Below are positions 53,708 to 62,505 of a stretch of DNA of 64,000 nucleotides, in pieces (the stretch's first letter is position 1; each line of letters starts with the position of its first letter). The stretch lies in the NCBI GenBank assembly GCA_020849625.1, contig JADLFV010000050.1, positions 39,405 to 103,404 on the forward strand, read 5' to 3'. The stretch comes from Phycisphaeraceae bacterium. Its GTDB lineage: Bacteria; Planctomycetota; Phycisphaerae; Phycisphaerales; Phycisphaeraceae. The position numbers and the translations under genes are program-made. A model generated the notes under the pieces. The model searched no databases. It was not told where the DNA came from and was given only the letters and a program-made list of their open reading frames with translations.

Positions 53708-55024
53708 ATGGACCTGTCCGCCAAGCGCGTCACCGTCATGGGCCTCGGCCGCTTCGGCGGCGGACTGGGCGCGGTGCGCTTCCTCGTGCGACAGGGCGCT
53801 GACGTGCTGGTGACCGATCAGCAGTCAGCCGAGCAATTGAAGCCCGCGCTCGAGCAACTGGCCGGCCTACCCATCCAGTACCGCCTTGGCGAGCACAATG
53901 TCAGCGACTTCACCACCGCCGACCTGGTCGTCGCCAACCCCGCGGTGCCGCCGAACAATCGCTTCCTCCGCGCCGCCGAGGCAGCAAACATCCCCATCAC
54001 CACCGAAGTCCGCCTGCTGATCGAGCGCCTGCCCAATCGCCAGCGCACCATCGGCGTCACCGGCACCTCCGGCAAATCCACCACCGCATCCATGATCGCC
54101 CACCTCCTGCACAAGACCGCCGGGGCGTGCCCTCTTCTGCGGGCGGGCGTCTGGCTCGGCGGCAACATCGGCGGCTCGCTACTCGATCAACTCGATCAGA
54201 TCACCCCCGACGACTGGATCGTGCTGGAACTGTCCAGCTTCATGCTGCACTATCTGCGCGATGGCGGTCATTTCCGGGGGTGGTCACCACATATTGCCGT
54301 GATCACCAATATCGCTCCCAATCACCTCGACTGGCACGGCTCGTACGAGAGCTACATCGCCGACAAGCGCGTGATCCTCGAATATCAGTCCGCTGACGAT
54401 AGCGCCATCCTTGGCCCCGGCGTGGAGGATTGGTCCGCGCCCGGTCACATTGCGCGTCCGACACCCCACCAGTGGTCGTTGCTGACGCCCGGTAAACATA
54501 ATTGCCTCAACGCCGACCATGCTCTGGCGGCCTGCCGGCAGGTCGACGCCAACATCGAGGCCGATCCCACTTGTCACAACTTCGCGGGCCTTGCTCATCG
54601 CCTGCAATTCGTCACCGAACGGGCCGGCGTGCGCTGCTACAACGACTCGAAGTCCACCACGCCGCAAGCCGCGATGCTCGCCATCGAATCGTTTCCTTCC
54701 GGGGGCGTGCACATCATCCTTGGCGGGTACGACAAGGGCAGCGACCTGACGCAACTCGCCCGGTTCGCCGCGGCCTGCTGCGCTGCGATCTACACCATCG
54801 GCGTCACCGGCCCCCGCATCAGCGAGGCCGCTTCAGCGGCTGGGCGCTCCTGCCCCGTACACGATTGCCGCGACCTCGACACCGCCGTCGCCCGCGCGTT
54901 GGCTTCCGCACAACCCGGGCAAGTGTTGCTGCTCTCGCCCGGCTGCGCCTCGTGGGACCAGTTCACCGACTTCGAGCAGCGCGGTCAGCGCTTCGTGCAA
55001 TTGGTCACCAACGCCGCGCCCTGA
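53708..55024 (+). CDS. murD: UDP-N-acetylmuramoylalanine--D-glutamate ligase
   Basis: A 438-residue Mur ligase that adds D-Glu to UDP-MurNAc-Ala in peptidoglycan synthesis. VTVMGLGRFGGGLGAVRFL (N-domain), GVTGTSGKSTTASMI (ATP loop), LELSSFMLHYL, NHLDWHGSYESYIADK and RCYNDSKSTTP, LGGYDKGSDL are the MurD motifs. It keeps the carbamoylated lysine (ADKR). Two weak repeat-like sites fall in it: TTCCGGGGGTGG (54272-54283) and CTTCCGGGGGCG (54696-54707). Confidence 0.95.
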   Translation: MDLSAKRVTVMGLGRFGGGLGAVRFLVRQGADVLVTDQQSAEQLKPALEQLAGLPIQYRLGEHNVSDFTTADLVVANPAVPPNNRFLRAAEAANIPITTEVRLLIERLPNRQRTIGVTGTSGKSTTASMIAHLLHKTAGACPLLRAGVWLGGNIGGSLLDQLDQITPDDWIVLELSSFMLHYLRDGGHFRGWSPHIAVITNIAPNHLDWHGSYESYIADKRVILEYQSADDSAILGPGVEDWSAPGHIARPTPHQWSLLTPGKHNCLNADHALAACRQVDANIEADPTCHNFAGLAHRLQFVTERAGVRCYNDSKSTTPQAAMLAIESFPSGGVHIILGGYDKGSDLTQLARFAAACCAAIYTIGVTGPRISEAASAAGRSCPVHDCRDLDTAVARALASAQPGQVLLLSPGCASWDQFTDFEQRGQRFVQLVTNAAP

Positions 55025-55072
55025 GGAGCCGCAGGCGACGAAGGGCCGGATACTTGCTATCGTCGCACAGGC

Positions 55073-55990
55073 ATGGAAGCTGATTCCGCACCACCAACCA
55101 TTCTCCTGCTCGGCCTGCCTCGCAGCGGCACCACCTGGGTAGCCAACGTGCTGGGTCTGGCCGACCGGATGCGGTTTGTCAACGAGCCGGACAACGAGAA
55201 GATCAGTTGGTTGGGGCGTTGCTACAAGCGACACGTGCCGCGCTTTCCGCTGCTGGAGATCGGCGACACGCCGCGCGATTTCGCCCGGCTCTGGCAGAAG
55301 GCTGCTGTCGGCCCCCGGGCCGCCTGGCTCTCGCGCAGCATCTTCGCCCGCGCCCTCAAAGCTCCCGACTCTTTCATCGCCGCCAAGGAAAAACAACCAG
55401 CCCTCGGCTTTCCGCCCTCGGCCCTCGGCCCTCGGCCCTCATCCCTCCCCCCGCGTCTCATCAAATCCGTCCATGCCGTGCTCTGCGCCGAGTGGGTCTG
55501 CTCCGTGGCCCCGATCGGGTACGTGGTGGTGGTGATGCGACATCCGATGGCGATCCTGGCCAGTTGGCGCCGGTTACAGATGCCGGATGCAACGCGGGCT
55601 TTCACGCTCAGCGAGCCGGTGCAGCAGCGCGTGTTGGGCAAGGTGATTCCCGCCAGTGACGAACTGGAAAAACAGGCATTGCACCTGGCGGTGCTCTGGC
55701 GCGGGCTCGAAGCGCAGGTGCGGCGGAATCCGCAGTGGATCGTGATCGTGCATGAAGACCTGTGCAGCGATCCGAATGCGAAGTTCCGTCAACTGTACGA
55801 GCAATTGGGATTGGCATTCACGCCGCGGGTCGAAGCGGGCATCGCAGCGCAGAACCGCGAAGGCTCCGGCTACAAACCGGTGCGCCTGGCCGGGGCTGAG
55901 GTCGGCAAATGGAAGAAGGATTTCACAGACGAGCAGCGCAAGCGAGCGACGGACGTGTTGGCCGCCGCGGGACTGGCTGGTTGGTTATGA
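55073..55990 (+). CDS. Sulfotransferase with inserted repeat peptide
   Basis: A 305-residue PAPS-dependent sulfotransferase: LLLGLPRSGTTWVANVL (5'-phosphosulfate loop), FVNEPDNEK, VVVVMRHPMAILASW (3'-phosphate loop). Residues about 110-125 (ALGFPPSALGPRPSSLPP) are low-complexity and encoded by CCCTCGG tandem repeats at 55400-55447. It probably sulfates the polysaccharide made by the following genes, whose starts overlap its stop (ATGA). Confidence 0.85.
   Translation: MEADSAPPTILLLGLPRSGTTWVANVLGLADRMRFVNEPDNEKISWLGRCYKRHVPRFPLLEIGDTPRDFARLWQKAAVGPRAAWLSRSIFARALKAPDSFIAAKEKQPALGFPPSALGPRPSSLPPRLIKSVHAVLCAEWVCSVAPIGYVVVVMRHPMAILASWRRLQMPDATRAFTLSEPVQQRVLGKVIPASDELEKQALHLAVLWRGLEAQVRRNPQWIVIVHEDLCSDPNAKFRQLYEQLGLAFTPRVEAGIAAQNREGSGYKPVRLAGAEVGKWKKDFTDEQRKRATDVLAAAGLAGWL
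55400..55447. repeat. In-frame CCCTCGG tandem repeat in sulfotransferase gene
   Basis: GCCCTCGG units occur at 55400 and then four more times in a row from about 55415 to 55439, ending in CCCTCATCCCTC. The phase is kept, giving a Pro/Leu/Gly/Ser-rich loop. Another case of repeat expansion tolerated within a reading frame. Confidence 0.8.
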
Positions 55991-56718
55991 ACACGCAGCC
56001 GCTGAAAGTTTTCGTCAAGCGCACGATCACGCCGCTGCTGTGGAAGTGGCAGGACCGCCGCCGTGACCTTCCGGTGGTGAACGTGCTCGGCGACAGTCAC
56101 GTGCGCTACTTCCGTCATCTGCAGCAGCGCTGCCCGCTGGAGAAAACACTCGTGCGCGTCTTCGGCGTCACCGGGGCCACCGCTTCGGGCATGACCAACC
56201 CCGCCTCGAAAACCCGCGCCTTGCCTGCGATCCAGTACGTGCTGGCCCGCATTCCCCGCCGCCAGTTCGTGGTCTTCAGTCTGGGCGAAGTGGATGTCGG
56301 ATTCATCGTGCCGCTGAGCCCCGCGCCCGGCGAAGCGTTAGGCAAGGCGTGCGGTCATTACCTGCATTTTGTGGATGACGTGGTAGCGATGGGTTTTGCC
56401 GGAGTGTGGCTGGCCACGGTCCCGCCGCCGGTGATCGAGGACTGGTCGAAGTGGCCCGGGCCGGTGGCTCATCTGCGCAAGCAGGTGACCACGAGCCTGG
56501 CCGACCGCTGCGGATTGGCGCAACGCTTCAACGCCATGTTGCGCGAAGGACAATCCGCGCACGGCTATCGCTTTCTCGACGTCGAAGATCAATTCACCGA
56601 CCACACCGGCCGCGTGCGCCCGCAGATGATCAGTCCCCGTCCCGGCGATCTGCACCTGAACAACGACCGGGCGGCCGCGATCTATCATGAAGCGCTGCGG
56701 CGGGAGGGCTTCGCATGA
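55987..56718 (+). CDS. SGNH-hydrolase-like protein of the polysaccharide cluster
   Basis: A 243-residue protein with DLPVVNVLGDSHVRYFRHL (GDSH in place of GDSL), FVVFSLGEVDVGF (the G-x-N/E block) and RPGDLHLNNDRAAAIY (C-terminal Asp/His). This pattern fits SGNH esterases or acyltransferases found in surface-polysaccharide loci. It starts at the ATG overlapping the sulfotransferase stop and overlaps the flippase gene by 4 bases. Confidence 0.78.
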   Translation: MNTQPLKVFVKRTITPLLWKWQDRRRDLPVVNVLGDSHVRYFRHLQQRCPLEKTLVRVFGVTGATASGMTNPASKTRALPAIQYVLARIPRRQFVVFSLGEVDVGFIVPLSPAPGEALGKACGHYLHFVDDVVAMGFAGVWLATVPPPVIEDWSKWPGPVAHLRKQVTTSLADRCGLAQRFNAMLREGQSAHGYRFLDVEDQFTDHTGRVRPQMISPRPGDLHLNNDRAAAIYHEALRREGFA

Positions 56719-57998
56719 TGAGGCGACTGCTCAAGCTGGCACGCAGCGGCGCGGCGGTCAGTGCCGCCAGCATCTACCTGGGCGTGTTCTGCACGCTGGG
56801 CCTGGCTTTCTTCGGGGCGTGGTGGTTCGGCGATCGGGTCTTCGGTGACATCGTCATCGGCAACACCGCCATCATCCTGGGGGCCATGCTCGGACAGTTC
56901 GGCTTCTCGCACGGGCTGGTCAAGCTCATCGGCTCCTATCGTGCCACCCATGATCTACCGTCGCTCAAAGGCGCGATCCGCTACGTGCCGCTGTTCTGCA
57001 CCGGCACCGGGGCAGTCCTGGCGCTACTCGGCTTTGCGTTTCTCTGTTTGCCCCTCGGCATCGAACCCGCCACCCGCCACGCTTTGTTCTGGGCCATGCC
57101 CTGCATTCCCGTCTGGACGCAAATGCTTCTGCAACAGCACGTGGCCCGCGGCTATCAACGCATGGGATTGGCCAACCTGCCCTCGACCGTGGTGCACCCG
57201 CTGCTGCTGATGGCCGCCTGTTGGTCCATGACCGAATTTCAAAATGCCAGCGCGACATTCTACTTCCAGGCATACCTGGTGCTGGGCCTGCTGACCGTGC
57301 TGGGTCTGGCGGTGTGGCTGCGCCTGCTGCCGCAACTGCGCGAGCTGCACGGTGTGCGGGCGAAATCGCAATTGTGGCAGTGGATCGTCATGTCCTATCC
57401 CATCGGCCTTGCGGTGGGGCTCAACCAGGTGCTGCAGCGATCCGACGTGCTGGTGCTGGCCACGTTCGTGCCCAAGGAAATCGTGGCTTACTACGGTTTG
57501 GCGACGCGCGTGACGCAGGGCGTCGGCCAGTGCACCATCGCCTTCAACCGCTACTGGGCGGCCGCGTTCGCCGGGCAGTGGGAATTGCGCGACATCGCCG
57601 GCCTGCAACGCTCGGCAAGGCGTGCCGCCCAGCTTTCCACGGTAGTGGCGCTGAGTCTGGCCGCGCTGCTGGTTCTGTTTGGGCGATCGGTGTTTACACT
57701 TCCGGGTGAGGATTTCGTGGCGGCGTATCCGTTGATGCTGATCCTGCTGGCGGGGCAATTGACCAGCGCCTACTTTGCCGCCAACGTGACGTTGCTTCAG
57801 ATGGCCGACCAGCAGTGGGCCGCGACGCTCAACTTCGCGCTGCTCCTGCCTCCGCTGATCGTGGCCTACTTCGCGTTTGCGCCGTGGAGCGGAGCCCCCG
57901 GCGTGGCGGCCGTCAGCAGCGCGGGCTGGATCGCGCTGTCGGTATTGATGGCGATATCGTGCGTGAAGCGACTGGGCGTGAACCCGGGAGCGATATGA
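56715..57998 (+). CDS. Polysaccharide flippase (MOP/Wzx-like)
   Basis: A 427-residue membrane protein with 12 or so helices (e.g. ASIYLGVFCTLGLAFFGAWWF, YVPLFCTGTGAVLALLGFAFLCL, WIVMSYPIGLAVGLNQVLQRSDVLVLATFVPKEIVAYYGLATRV). The QRSDVLVLATF...VAYYGLA stretch is typical of Wzx-type lipid-linked oligosaccharide flippases. Translationally coupled to the previous gene. Confidence 0.87.
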   Translation: MMRRLLKLARSGAAVSAASIYLGVFCTLGLAFFGAWWFGDRVFGDIVIGNTAIILGAMLGQFGFSHGLVKLIGSYRATHDLPSLKGAIRYVPLFCTGTGAVLALLGFAFLCLPLGIEPATRHALFWAMPCIPVWTQMLLQQHVARGYQRMGLANLPSTVVHPLLLMAACWSMTEFQNASATFYFQAYLVLGLLTVLGLAVWLRLLPQLRELHGVRAKSQLWQWIVMSYPIGLAVGLNQVLQRSDVLVLATFVPKEIVAYYGLATRVTQGVGQCTIAFNRYWAAAFAGQWELRDIAGLQRSARRAAQLSTVVALSLAALLVLFGRSVFTLPGEDFVAAYPLMLILLAGQLTSAYFAANVTLLQMADQQWAATLNFALLLPPLIVAYFAFAPWSGAPGVAAVSSAGWIALSVLMAISCVKRLGVNPGAI

Positions 57999-58000
57999 AA

Positions 58001-58060
58001 GTTTCGAGTTTAGCGACAGAAGTCGCTGTTGAAGCCGTCGAGTTTCAAGTTTCGAGTTTG
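58001..58060. repeat. GTTTCGAGTTTAGCG intergenic repeat
   Basis: GTTTCGAGTTTAGCGACAGA followed by AGTCGCTGTTG (a small hairpin GCGACAGAAGTCGC), then GAGTTTCAAGTTTCGAGTTT. The same words form the outer arms of the inverted repeat at 58835-59021. It may carry the sulfotransferase gene's leader. Confidence 0.75.
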
Positions 58061-58062
58061 TG

Positions 58063-58836
58063 ATGGCGGACGTGTTGCGCATCTTCGTGGTCGGCTGTCC
58101 GCGCTCGGGCACGACGCTCGTGCAGAGCCTGTTGTGCGCTCATCCGCAGTTGACCGGATTCACCGAAAGTCACGTTTTCGACAAGGCGTACAACCGGCGC
58201 GGCAAGCTTGATGAGGTGGAACTGCAGCGCCGCGTGGAGGTGTTCCTTGCGGAAAACAACATCTCGGGCGACCTCTATGAGGGTCTGAATTTTATCGCGC
58301 TGCTGGATGCCGTGGCACAACAGCGCGGGGCCACGGGCTGGGTGGAGAAGACGCCCGATCACGTGTTCCGCATTCCGCTGATCGATTCGCTGACCCCCGA
58401 CTGTCGCTTCATCCACGTGCTGCGGCAGGCCCAGGGTGTGCTGCCATCGCTGCACAAGGCCAGTCACACCGCCGGCTGGGCGAACGTCAAACCGTGGTGG
58501 GAGTGTGCCGCCCACTGGTATGCCGCCCTGCGCCAGAGCAATCGTTTTGCCGGGCAACCTCGACACGCCATCGTCAGTTACGAGCAACTGACCGCCGACC
58601 CCCGAAAGGTGATGCAGGGACTGATCGCGTTTCTGGGTTTGCCGTGGGACGAGGCGGTGCTGACCAACTACGCGCAGCAGGCGGACAAGCTCATCAGTGC
58701 CGGCGAGCACTGGAAGGCCAGCGCATCGGGCGCCATCGAGAACAAGAATATCACGCCCGCCTCGGCCCTGCCGTGGAGCGGGCGCGTGGCGGCGATGCTG
58801 GCGCGGCGACTGAAAAGACTGCGCCCCTATTGGTGA
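58063..58836 (+). CDS. Sulfotransferase
   Basis: A 257-residue sulfotransferase: IFVVGCPRSGTTLVQSLLCAHP (5'-phosphosulfate loop), WVEKTPDHVFRI (catalytic region), CRFIHVLRQAQGVLPSL (3'-phosphate loop; the usual RDPR reads RQAQ). Length is normal. It has no obvious Shine-Dalgarno because the leader is repeat sequence. Second sulfotransferase of this cluster, so the polymer is probably sulfated at more than one position. Confidence 0.87.
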   Translation: MADVLRIFVVGCPRSGTTLVQSLLCAHPQLTGFTESHVFDKAYNRRGKLDEVELQRRVEVFLAENNISGDLYEGLNFIALLDAVAQQRGATGWVEKTPDHVFRIPLIDSLTPDCRFIHVLRQAQGVLPSLHKASHTAGWANVKPWWECAAHWYAALRQSNRFAGQPRHAIVSYEQLTADPRKVMQGLIAFLGLPWDEAVLTNYAQQADKLISAGEHWKASASGAIENKNITPASALPWSGRVAAMLARRLKRLRPYW

Positions 58837-59021
58837 GTTTCAAGTTTAGCGGCTGTTTCAGAACCCTCTCCCCCCGGGAGAGGGCAGGGTGAGGGCGGAC
58901 CACCTGAAGCGTGTTTTGGCAATGTCACCAGTTGAAGTTCGGCCCTCACCCCAACCCTCTCCCAAGGGGAGAGGGAGTTAAGAAACAGCCTCATATCGGC
59001 TTGGGCCGCTAAACTCGAAAC
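58835..59021. repeat. Large nested inverted repeat between sulfotransferase and O-antigen ligase
   Basis: Outer arms GAGTTTCAAGTTTAGCGGCT followed by GTTTC (58835-58859), and GAAACAGCC (58982-58990) with GCCGCTAAACTCGAAAC (59005-59021). Inner arms CCCTCTCCCCCCGGGAGAGG (from 58864) and AACCCTCTCCCAAGGGGAGA (from 58953), plus GGTGAGGGC facing GCCCTCACC. This is the GAGAGGG/CCCTCACCC type of repeat; from memory, this word family is also common in other planctomycetes. Confidence 0.85.
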
Positions 59022-59037
59022 TGCTATCTTGTATCGC

Positions 59038-60333
59038 ATGTCGAGCGCTGCCCCTGCGGCACAACACGGGAACATGTCGGTCGGGGCATGGCTGCTGGCG
59101 GCGGCATTGGTCGGTGAAGTGCTGGGTTGGGTGTTGCTGGAGGGCGACGCGGCGCGGGCGCTGCTGGTGACGCTGCTGCTTGGGCCGTTCCTGCTGGCGG
59201 CGGCGTGGCGGGTATTGCGGAATCGCCCGGTGACGTTCCCGCGCCTGCGCCCGGGACACGTGGGCGTGCTGGTGGTATGGGCGGGCATCGGCGTGGCGGC
59301 GCTGGTCATTGCGATGCTGTCGTTGAACGCGCCGTACTACATCGCGGCTGACCTGTATCACTGGTTTGTCGAAGTCCTGCTGGTGGCCTTGCTGACCGCG
59401 TATGTGTTCGGACGCGGCTCGGCTTCCGATGCGGCGTGGATCACGGCGGTGACAGGGCTGATCGTGGGACTGGTCTGCGTGGCGACGTTCGTGTTGGGCT
59501 CGCTGCAACTGACCAAAGGTGGTACGCACTTCGTGGCCAACCTGGGCGTGGCGCGCTTGATCGTGGGGCGCGGTACGCCGCAGTTGATGTTCCTGATCGT
59601 GACCGCGGCTTTGTGGTGGCACCGAAGCTGGGATGGGCGGACCAATTTGGCGTTGACCCTTGCCTGGCTGCTGCTGGCGGTGGCGATGGCAGCCACGCTC
59701 AAGCGCACGCTGTGGCTGAGCTTTCCGGTCGCGGCCCTGTGGGTGATCCTGCCGCGGCGCTGGCTGCTGGCGGGACTGCTGGGCATGGCCCCGGTGCTGG
59801 TGCTGGCGGGTTGCGTTTACGCCGCCATGCCGGAGTCGATCAATCAACTGGCCCAGCGCGCCGCCGACGCCTTGACCTACAACCCCTCCTTCACCGTCGA
59901 GGAAACCCTGGCCCGCCGCGAAGCGCAACTGCAGAGCGTCTGGCCCTACATCGTCGATCAGCCTGCCGGCCACGGCCTGGGGGCGTCGGTCTTCGCCTTC
60001 TGGACCCGCGGACAGACTTACGACGACGTCCACTACATCCACAACTTCTACGCCTACTACGGCCTGCAACTGGGCGTCGGCCTGCTGCTGCTGACGATGC
60101 TGTCGGCCGGCTGGTTAGGATGGACCTGGTTGAATCAGCCCGGACAGAAGGGCGACTGGGGCTTCGCCACCCGCGCGGCATTGGGCTGCCTGGTGGCGCT
60201 GGCAATCAACGGCATGTCATTGGTCGCCACGCATACCGTCTTCGCCGGATTTGCCCTGGGGTTGGGTTTGGCGGGAGCGGCCAAGCTGCGAACATTCGAC
60301 ATTCGACATTCCAGATCCGATATTCAACCATGA
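59038..60333 (+). CDS. O-antigen ligase / Wzy-like membrane protein
   Basis: A 431-residue protein with about 11 helices (e.g. LLAAALVGEVLGWVLL, VGVLVVWAGIGVAALVIAML, LALTLAWLLLAVAMAATL, LALTLAWLLLAVAM). The large loop with YNPSFTVEETLARREAQL, GHGLGASVFAF and HNFYAYYGLQLG is the ligase/polymerase signature. The last 14 residues (RTFDIRHSRSDIQP) are encoded by a CGACATTCGACATTCC repeat at 60292-60330 and may be repeat-derived. The ATGA overlap couples it to the glycosyltransferase. Confidence 0.84.
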   Translation: MSSAAPAAQHGNMSVGAWLLAAALVGEVLGWVLLEGDAARALLVTLLLGPFLLAAAWRVLRNRPVTFPRLRPGHVGVLVVWAGIGVAALVIAMLSLNAPYYIAADLYHWFVEVLLVALLTAYVFGRGSASDAAWITAVTGLIVGLVCVATFVLGSLQLTKGGTHFVANLGVARLIVGRGTPQLMFLIVTAALWWHRSWDGRTNLALTLAWLLLAVAMAATLKRTLWLSFPVAALWVILPRRWLLAGLLGMAPVLVLAGCVYAAMPESINQLAQRAADALTYNPSFTVEETLARREAQLQSVWPYIVDQPAGHGLGASVFAFWTRGQTYDDVHYIHNFYAYYGLQLGVGLLLLTMLSAGWLGWTWLNQPGQKGDWGFATRAALGCLVALAINGMSLVATHTVFAGFALGLGLAGAAKLRTFDIRHSRSDIQP

Positions 60334-61598
60334 AGGTTCTGCTGCTGCTGACACGTCGGCTGGATGATCGGCGAACGGGCCGGCGGGTGGTGCTGCAGAC
60401 CATCGTCGATTCGCTGGCCGCGGCCGAGCACGAGCTGGTGTGCGTGTGCATCGACAAGACGGGCACGCAGCGCGGCACCGCCTTGCCGCCGCCGGGCCTG
60501 TTGCGCGTGACGTGGAATGTGCTGACGCTGTTTGCCACGGGCAAACGCAGTCTCAACGAATGTCTCTACTACAGCCCCAGACTGGTCAGGCGCATCAAGC
60601 ACATCGCCGATCAGGAAGGATGCCAACTGGTGATCGCCGACATGGTGCGCACCGCCCAGTTGGCGGAGGCCTGCGGGCAGATGGTCAGCGAAGCGGTGCG
60701 CCCGCCCTGGCTGGTGGACCTGGATGATCTGCTCTCGGCCCGCTATGAGCAGATGGTCAGCCTGGGCGTCGAGCCGGGCATGCTGCTGGGCTATTTCGCG
60801 GGCCAGATCCCGCGCTGGCTGCACAAACCAGCCGCGTGGGTCGCCATCCGACTGCTGCGGGCCGAGGCCAAAGTGCTGCGGCGGCGCGAGGTGCATTATG
60901 CACGTGCGGCCGACGGCGTGAGCCTGGTTTCGCAGGATGAGGCGGAACTTCTGGCCCGGCGCAGCGGGCGCGAGGTGCGGTGGATGCCGATGGCCGTCGC
61001 CATTCCGCAAAAGCCGGTGGACGGCGTGACGGTTCGCCCCATCTCGGCCGTGTTCATGGGTGGCATGGACTATCAACCCAATCTCGAAGCCATCCGCTGG
61101 TACGCCAACCAGGTCGTGCCCTTCCTCAGCCGCTTCGAGATGAGCAACCTGGTGCTCAACGTGCTGGGCGAATGTCCCCCAGCCATCCGCGCGGAACTCG
61201 AATCGCCCAACGTGCGCTTCGTCGGCTACGTCGAGCGCGTGTCCGAAGAGCTGGCCAGGCACCAACTGTTCATCGCCCCCATCGTCTCGGGCACCGGGCT
61301 CAAGACCAAAGTGCTGGAGGCGATGGTGCACGGCCTGCCCGTGGTGGGGACCCCGGCCGCGTTCAAGGGCCTTTCCGTCAAGCACGATGAGCAGGTGTTC
61401 ATCTCGTCGATGGCCATCGAGTTCGCTCAGTGCCTGCGCCACGTCAGCCGCAATCCCGAAAAGGCCCGACAGGTGGGGCTGGCCGGCCGCGAACTGGTCT
61501 GCCAGCACTTCGCCCTGTCGGTGCTCTCCGACCGCTGGAGCGCGTGGGTCAAGCAGGTGATCGCCCGCAAACAGGAGAAGTTCGGGGATCAGGCCTGA
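60330..61598 (+). CDS. Group 1 glycosyltransferase
   Basis: A 422-residue GT-B enzyme: VLLLLTRRLDDRRTGRR at the N-terminus, LVIADMVRTAQLAEACG, ADGVSLVSQDEAELL, VFMGGMDYQPNLEAIRWYANQV and FIAPIVSGTGLKTKVLEAMVHGLPVVGTPAAFKGL with the E-A acceptor loop. The PNLEAIRWY/GTGLKTKVLEAM pattern is that of the glycosyltransferase at 16607-17926. Donor unknown. Last gene of the polysaccharide cluster. Confidence 0.88.
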   Translation: MKVLLLLTRRLDDRRTGRRVVLQTIVDSLAAAEHELVCVCIDKTGTQRGTALPPPGLLRVTWNVLTLFATGKRSLNECLYYSPRLVRRIKHIADQEGCQLVIADMVRTAQLAEACGQMVSEAVRPPWLVDLDDLLSARYEQMVSLGVEPGMLLGYFAGQIPRWLHKPAAWVAIRLLRAEAKVLRRREVHYARAADGVSLVSQDEAELLARRSGREVRWMPMAVAIPQKPVDGVTVRPISAVFMGGMDYQPNLEAIRWYANQVVPFLSRFEMSNLVLNVLGECPPAIRAELESPNVRFVGYVERVSEELARHQLFIAPIVSGTGLKTKVLEAMVHGLPVVGTPAAFKGLSVKHDEQVFISSMAIEFAQCLRHVSRNPEKARQVGLAGRELVCQHFALSVLSDRWSAWVKQVIARKQEKFGDQA

Positions 61599-61891
61599 GG
61601 CTTGTGGTTCGTGTGGTGTGGCGTAGGTCCTGGGCGTGAGGCGTGAGGCGTGGGGCGTATCGTGTGCGACCACTACGTAGCCGAGCGGCTTGCCGCCCGC
61701 ATTTCCCCCCTCCGCCTTCTGGCTTCCGCCATCCGCCATCCGCCCCCCTTCCCCCAACCACTTATCGGGCCATCACTTAAACATCCGACAGCTTCCACGC
61801 ATATTTTCATTGACCTGCCGCCGGCCGGTCACTAGGCTGGAGGTAGCCGACTGCAACGTTTCTTCCACCTTGTGGACGCAAGGGGGCTGCC
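61599..61891. other. Gene-free gap with dispersed repeat words
   Basis: No gene supported. It holds CTTGTGG/GGCGTGAGGCGTGAGGCG repeats (61600-61650), related to the CTTGAGGC family, and CCATCCGCCATCCGCCCCCC (61727-61746), which matches the insert in hisF. The rest shows nothing I can name. Confidence 0.65.
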
Positions 61892-62314
61892 ATGCCGCAC
61901 GCCGCTACGTTGGATCGCCTCGCGCTCAAAAACTGCTGGCCCTACTTCCTGGTCAGCGACCTCCAGGCCAGCGAACAGTTCCTACGACAGAAGTTAGGCT
62001 TCGAGGTCGCCTACGAAGAGCCCGACCACGACATGGCCATCTTCTGCCGCGACGACGTCTATCTGCTGCTGCGGCAGACCCGCCACGACCCCTCATCTCT
62101 GTCCGTGGCCAACTTCCATCGCGAGGACTTCCCCCGCGGCACCGAGCCCTACGACGTCTGCATCCAGGTGACCAACATCCACGAGCTGCACGCCGAACTG
62201 GTCCGGCGCGGCGCCAACCCCACTCCCCTGGCCAACCTCCCCTTCGGCCGCGAAACCGCTGTCCGACTCCCCGATGGTTACGTCATCGTCTTCATGCAGA
62301 TGAAGAGCGACTGA
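61892..62314 (+). CDS. VOC-superfamily (glyoxalase/bleomycin-resistance fold) protein
   Basis: A 140-residue protein with NCWPYFLVSDLQASEQFLRQKLGFEVAYEEP (first betaalphabeta module), YLLLRQTRHDP, PYDVCIQVTNIHELHAELVRRGA and GRETAVRLPDGYVIVFMQ. The metal ligands in these proteins vary and I cannot assign a reaction. The stop is followed at once by the repeat core CCCCCGCCCCCGGAAG. Confidence 0.85.
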   Translation: MPHAATLDRLALKNCWPYFLVSDLQASEQFLRQKLGFEVAYEEPDHDMAIFCRDDVYLLLRQTRHDPSSLSVANFHREDFPRGTEPYDVCIQVTNIHELHAELVRRGANPTPLANLPFGRETAVRLPDGYVIVFMQMKSD

Positions 62315-62389
62315 CCCCCGCCCCCGGAAGAAGTCCCGTCCCCGGACGCTCCCGCTTCGGGGCGAGGCGTGCTTCAGCGCGCCGGGTTC
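62315..62389 (-). repeat. Compound element, inverted copy of 25253-25307
   Basis: CCCCCGCCCCCGGAAGAAGT (62315-62334), then CGGGGCGAGGCGTGCTTCAG and CGCGCCGGGTTC (62358-62389). Read on the reverse strand it gives GAACCCGGCGCGCTGAAGC, ACGCCTCGCCCCG and ACTTCTTCCGGGGGC in the same order as the copy near tRNA-Thr, with a longer spacer. Confidence 0.8.
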
Positions 62390-62505
62390 TGACTTCCCCC
62401 GCTCCAAACCCGCAGCGGTGAGTTATCAGGTTTGAGCGGTGAGCCGTGAAGCTTGAGGATTCCTGCGTTTCCTATCCCCCGAAAGTTAAGTGATCAGAAC
62501 CGCCG

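Noticed and set aside
57697..57712. CACTTCCGGGTGAGG in the flippase as a repeat core
   Set aside because: Matches only 8 bases of the core and encodes a normal loop (LPGEDF).
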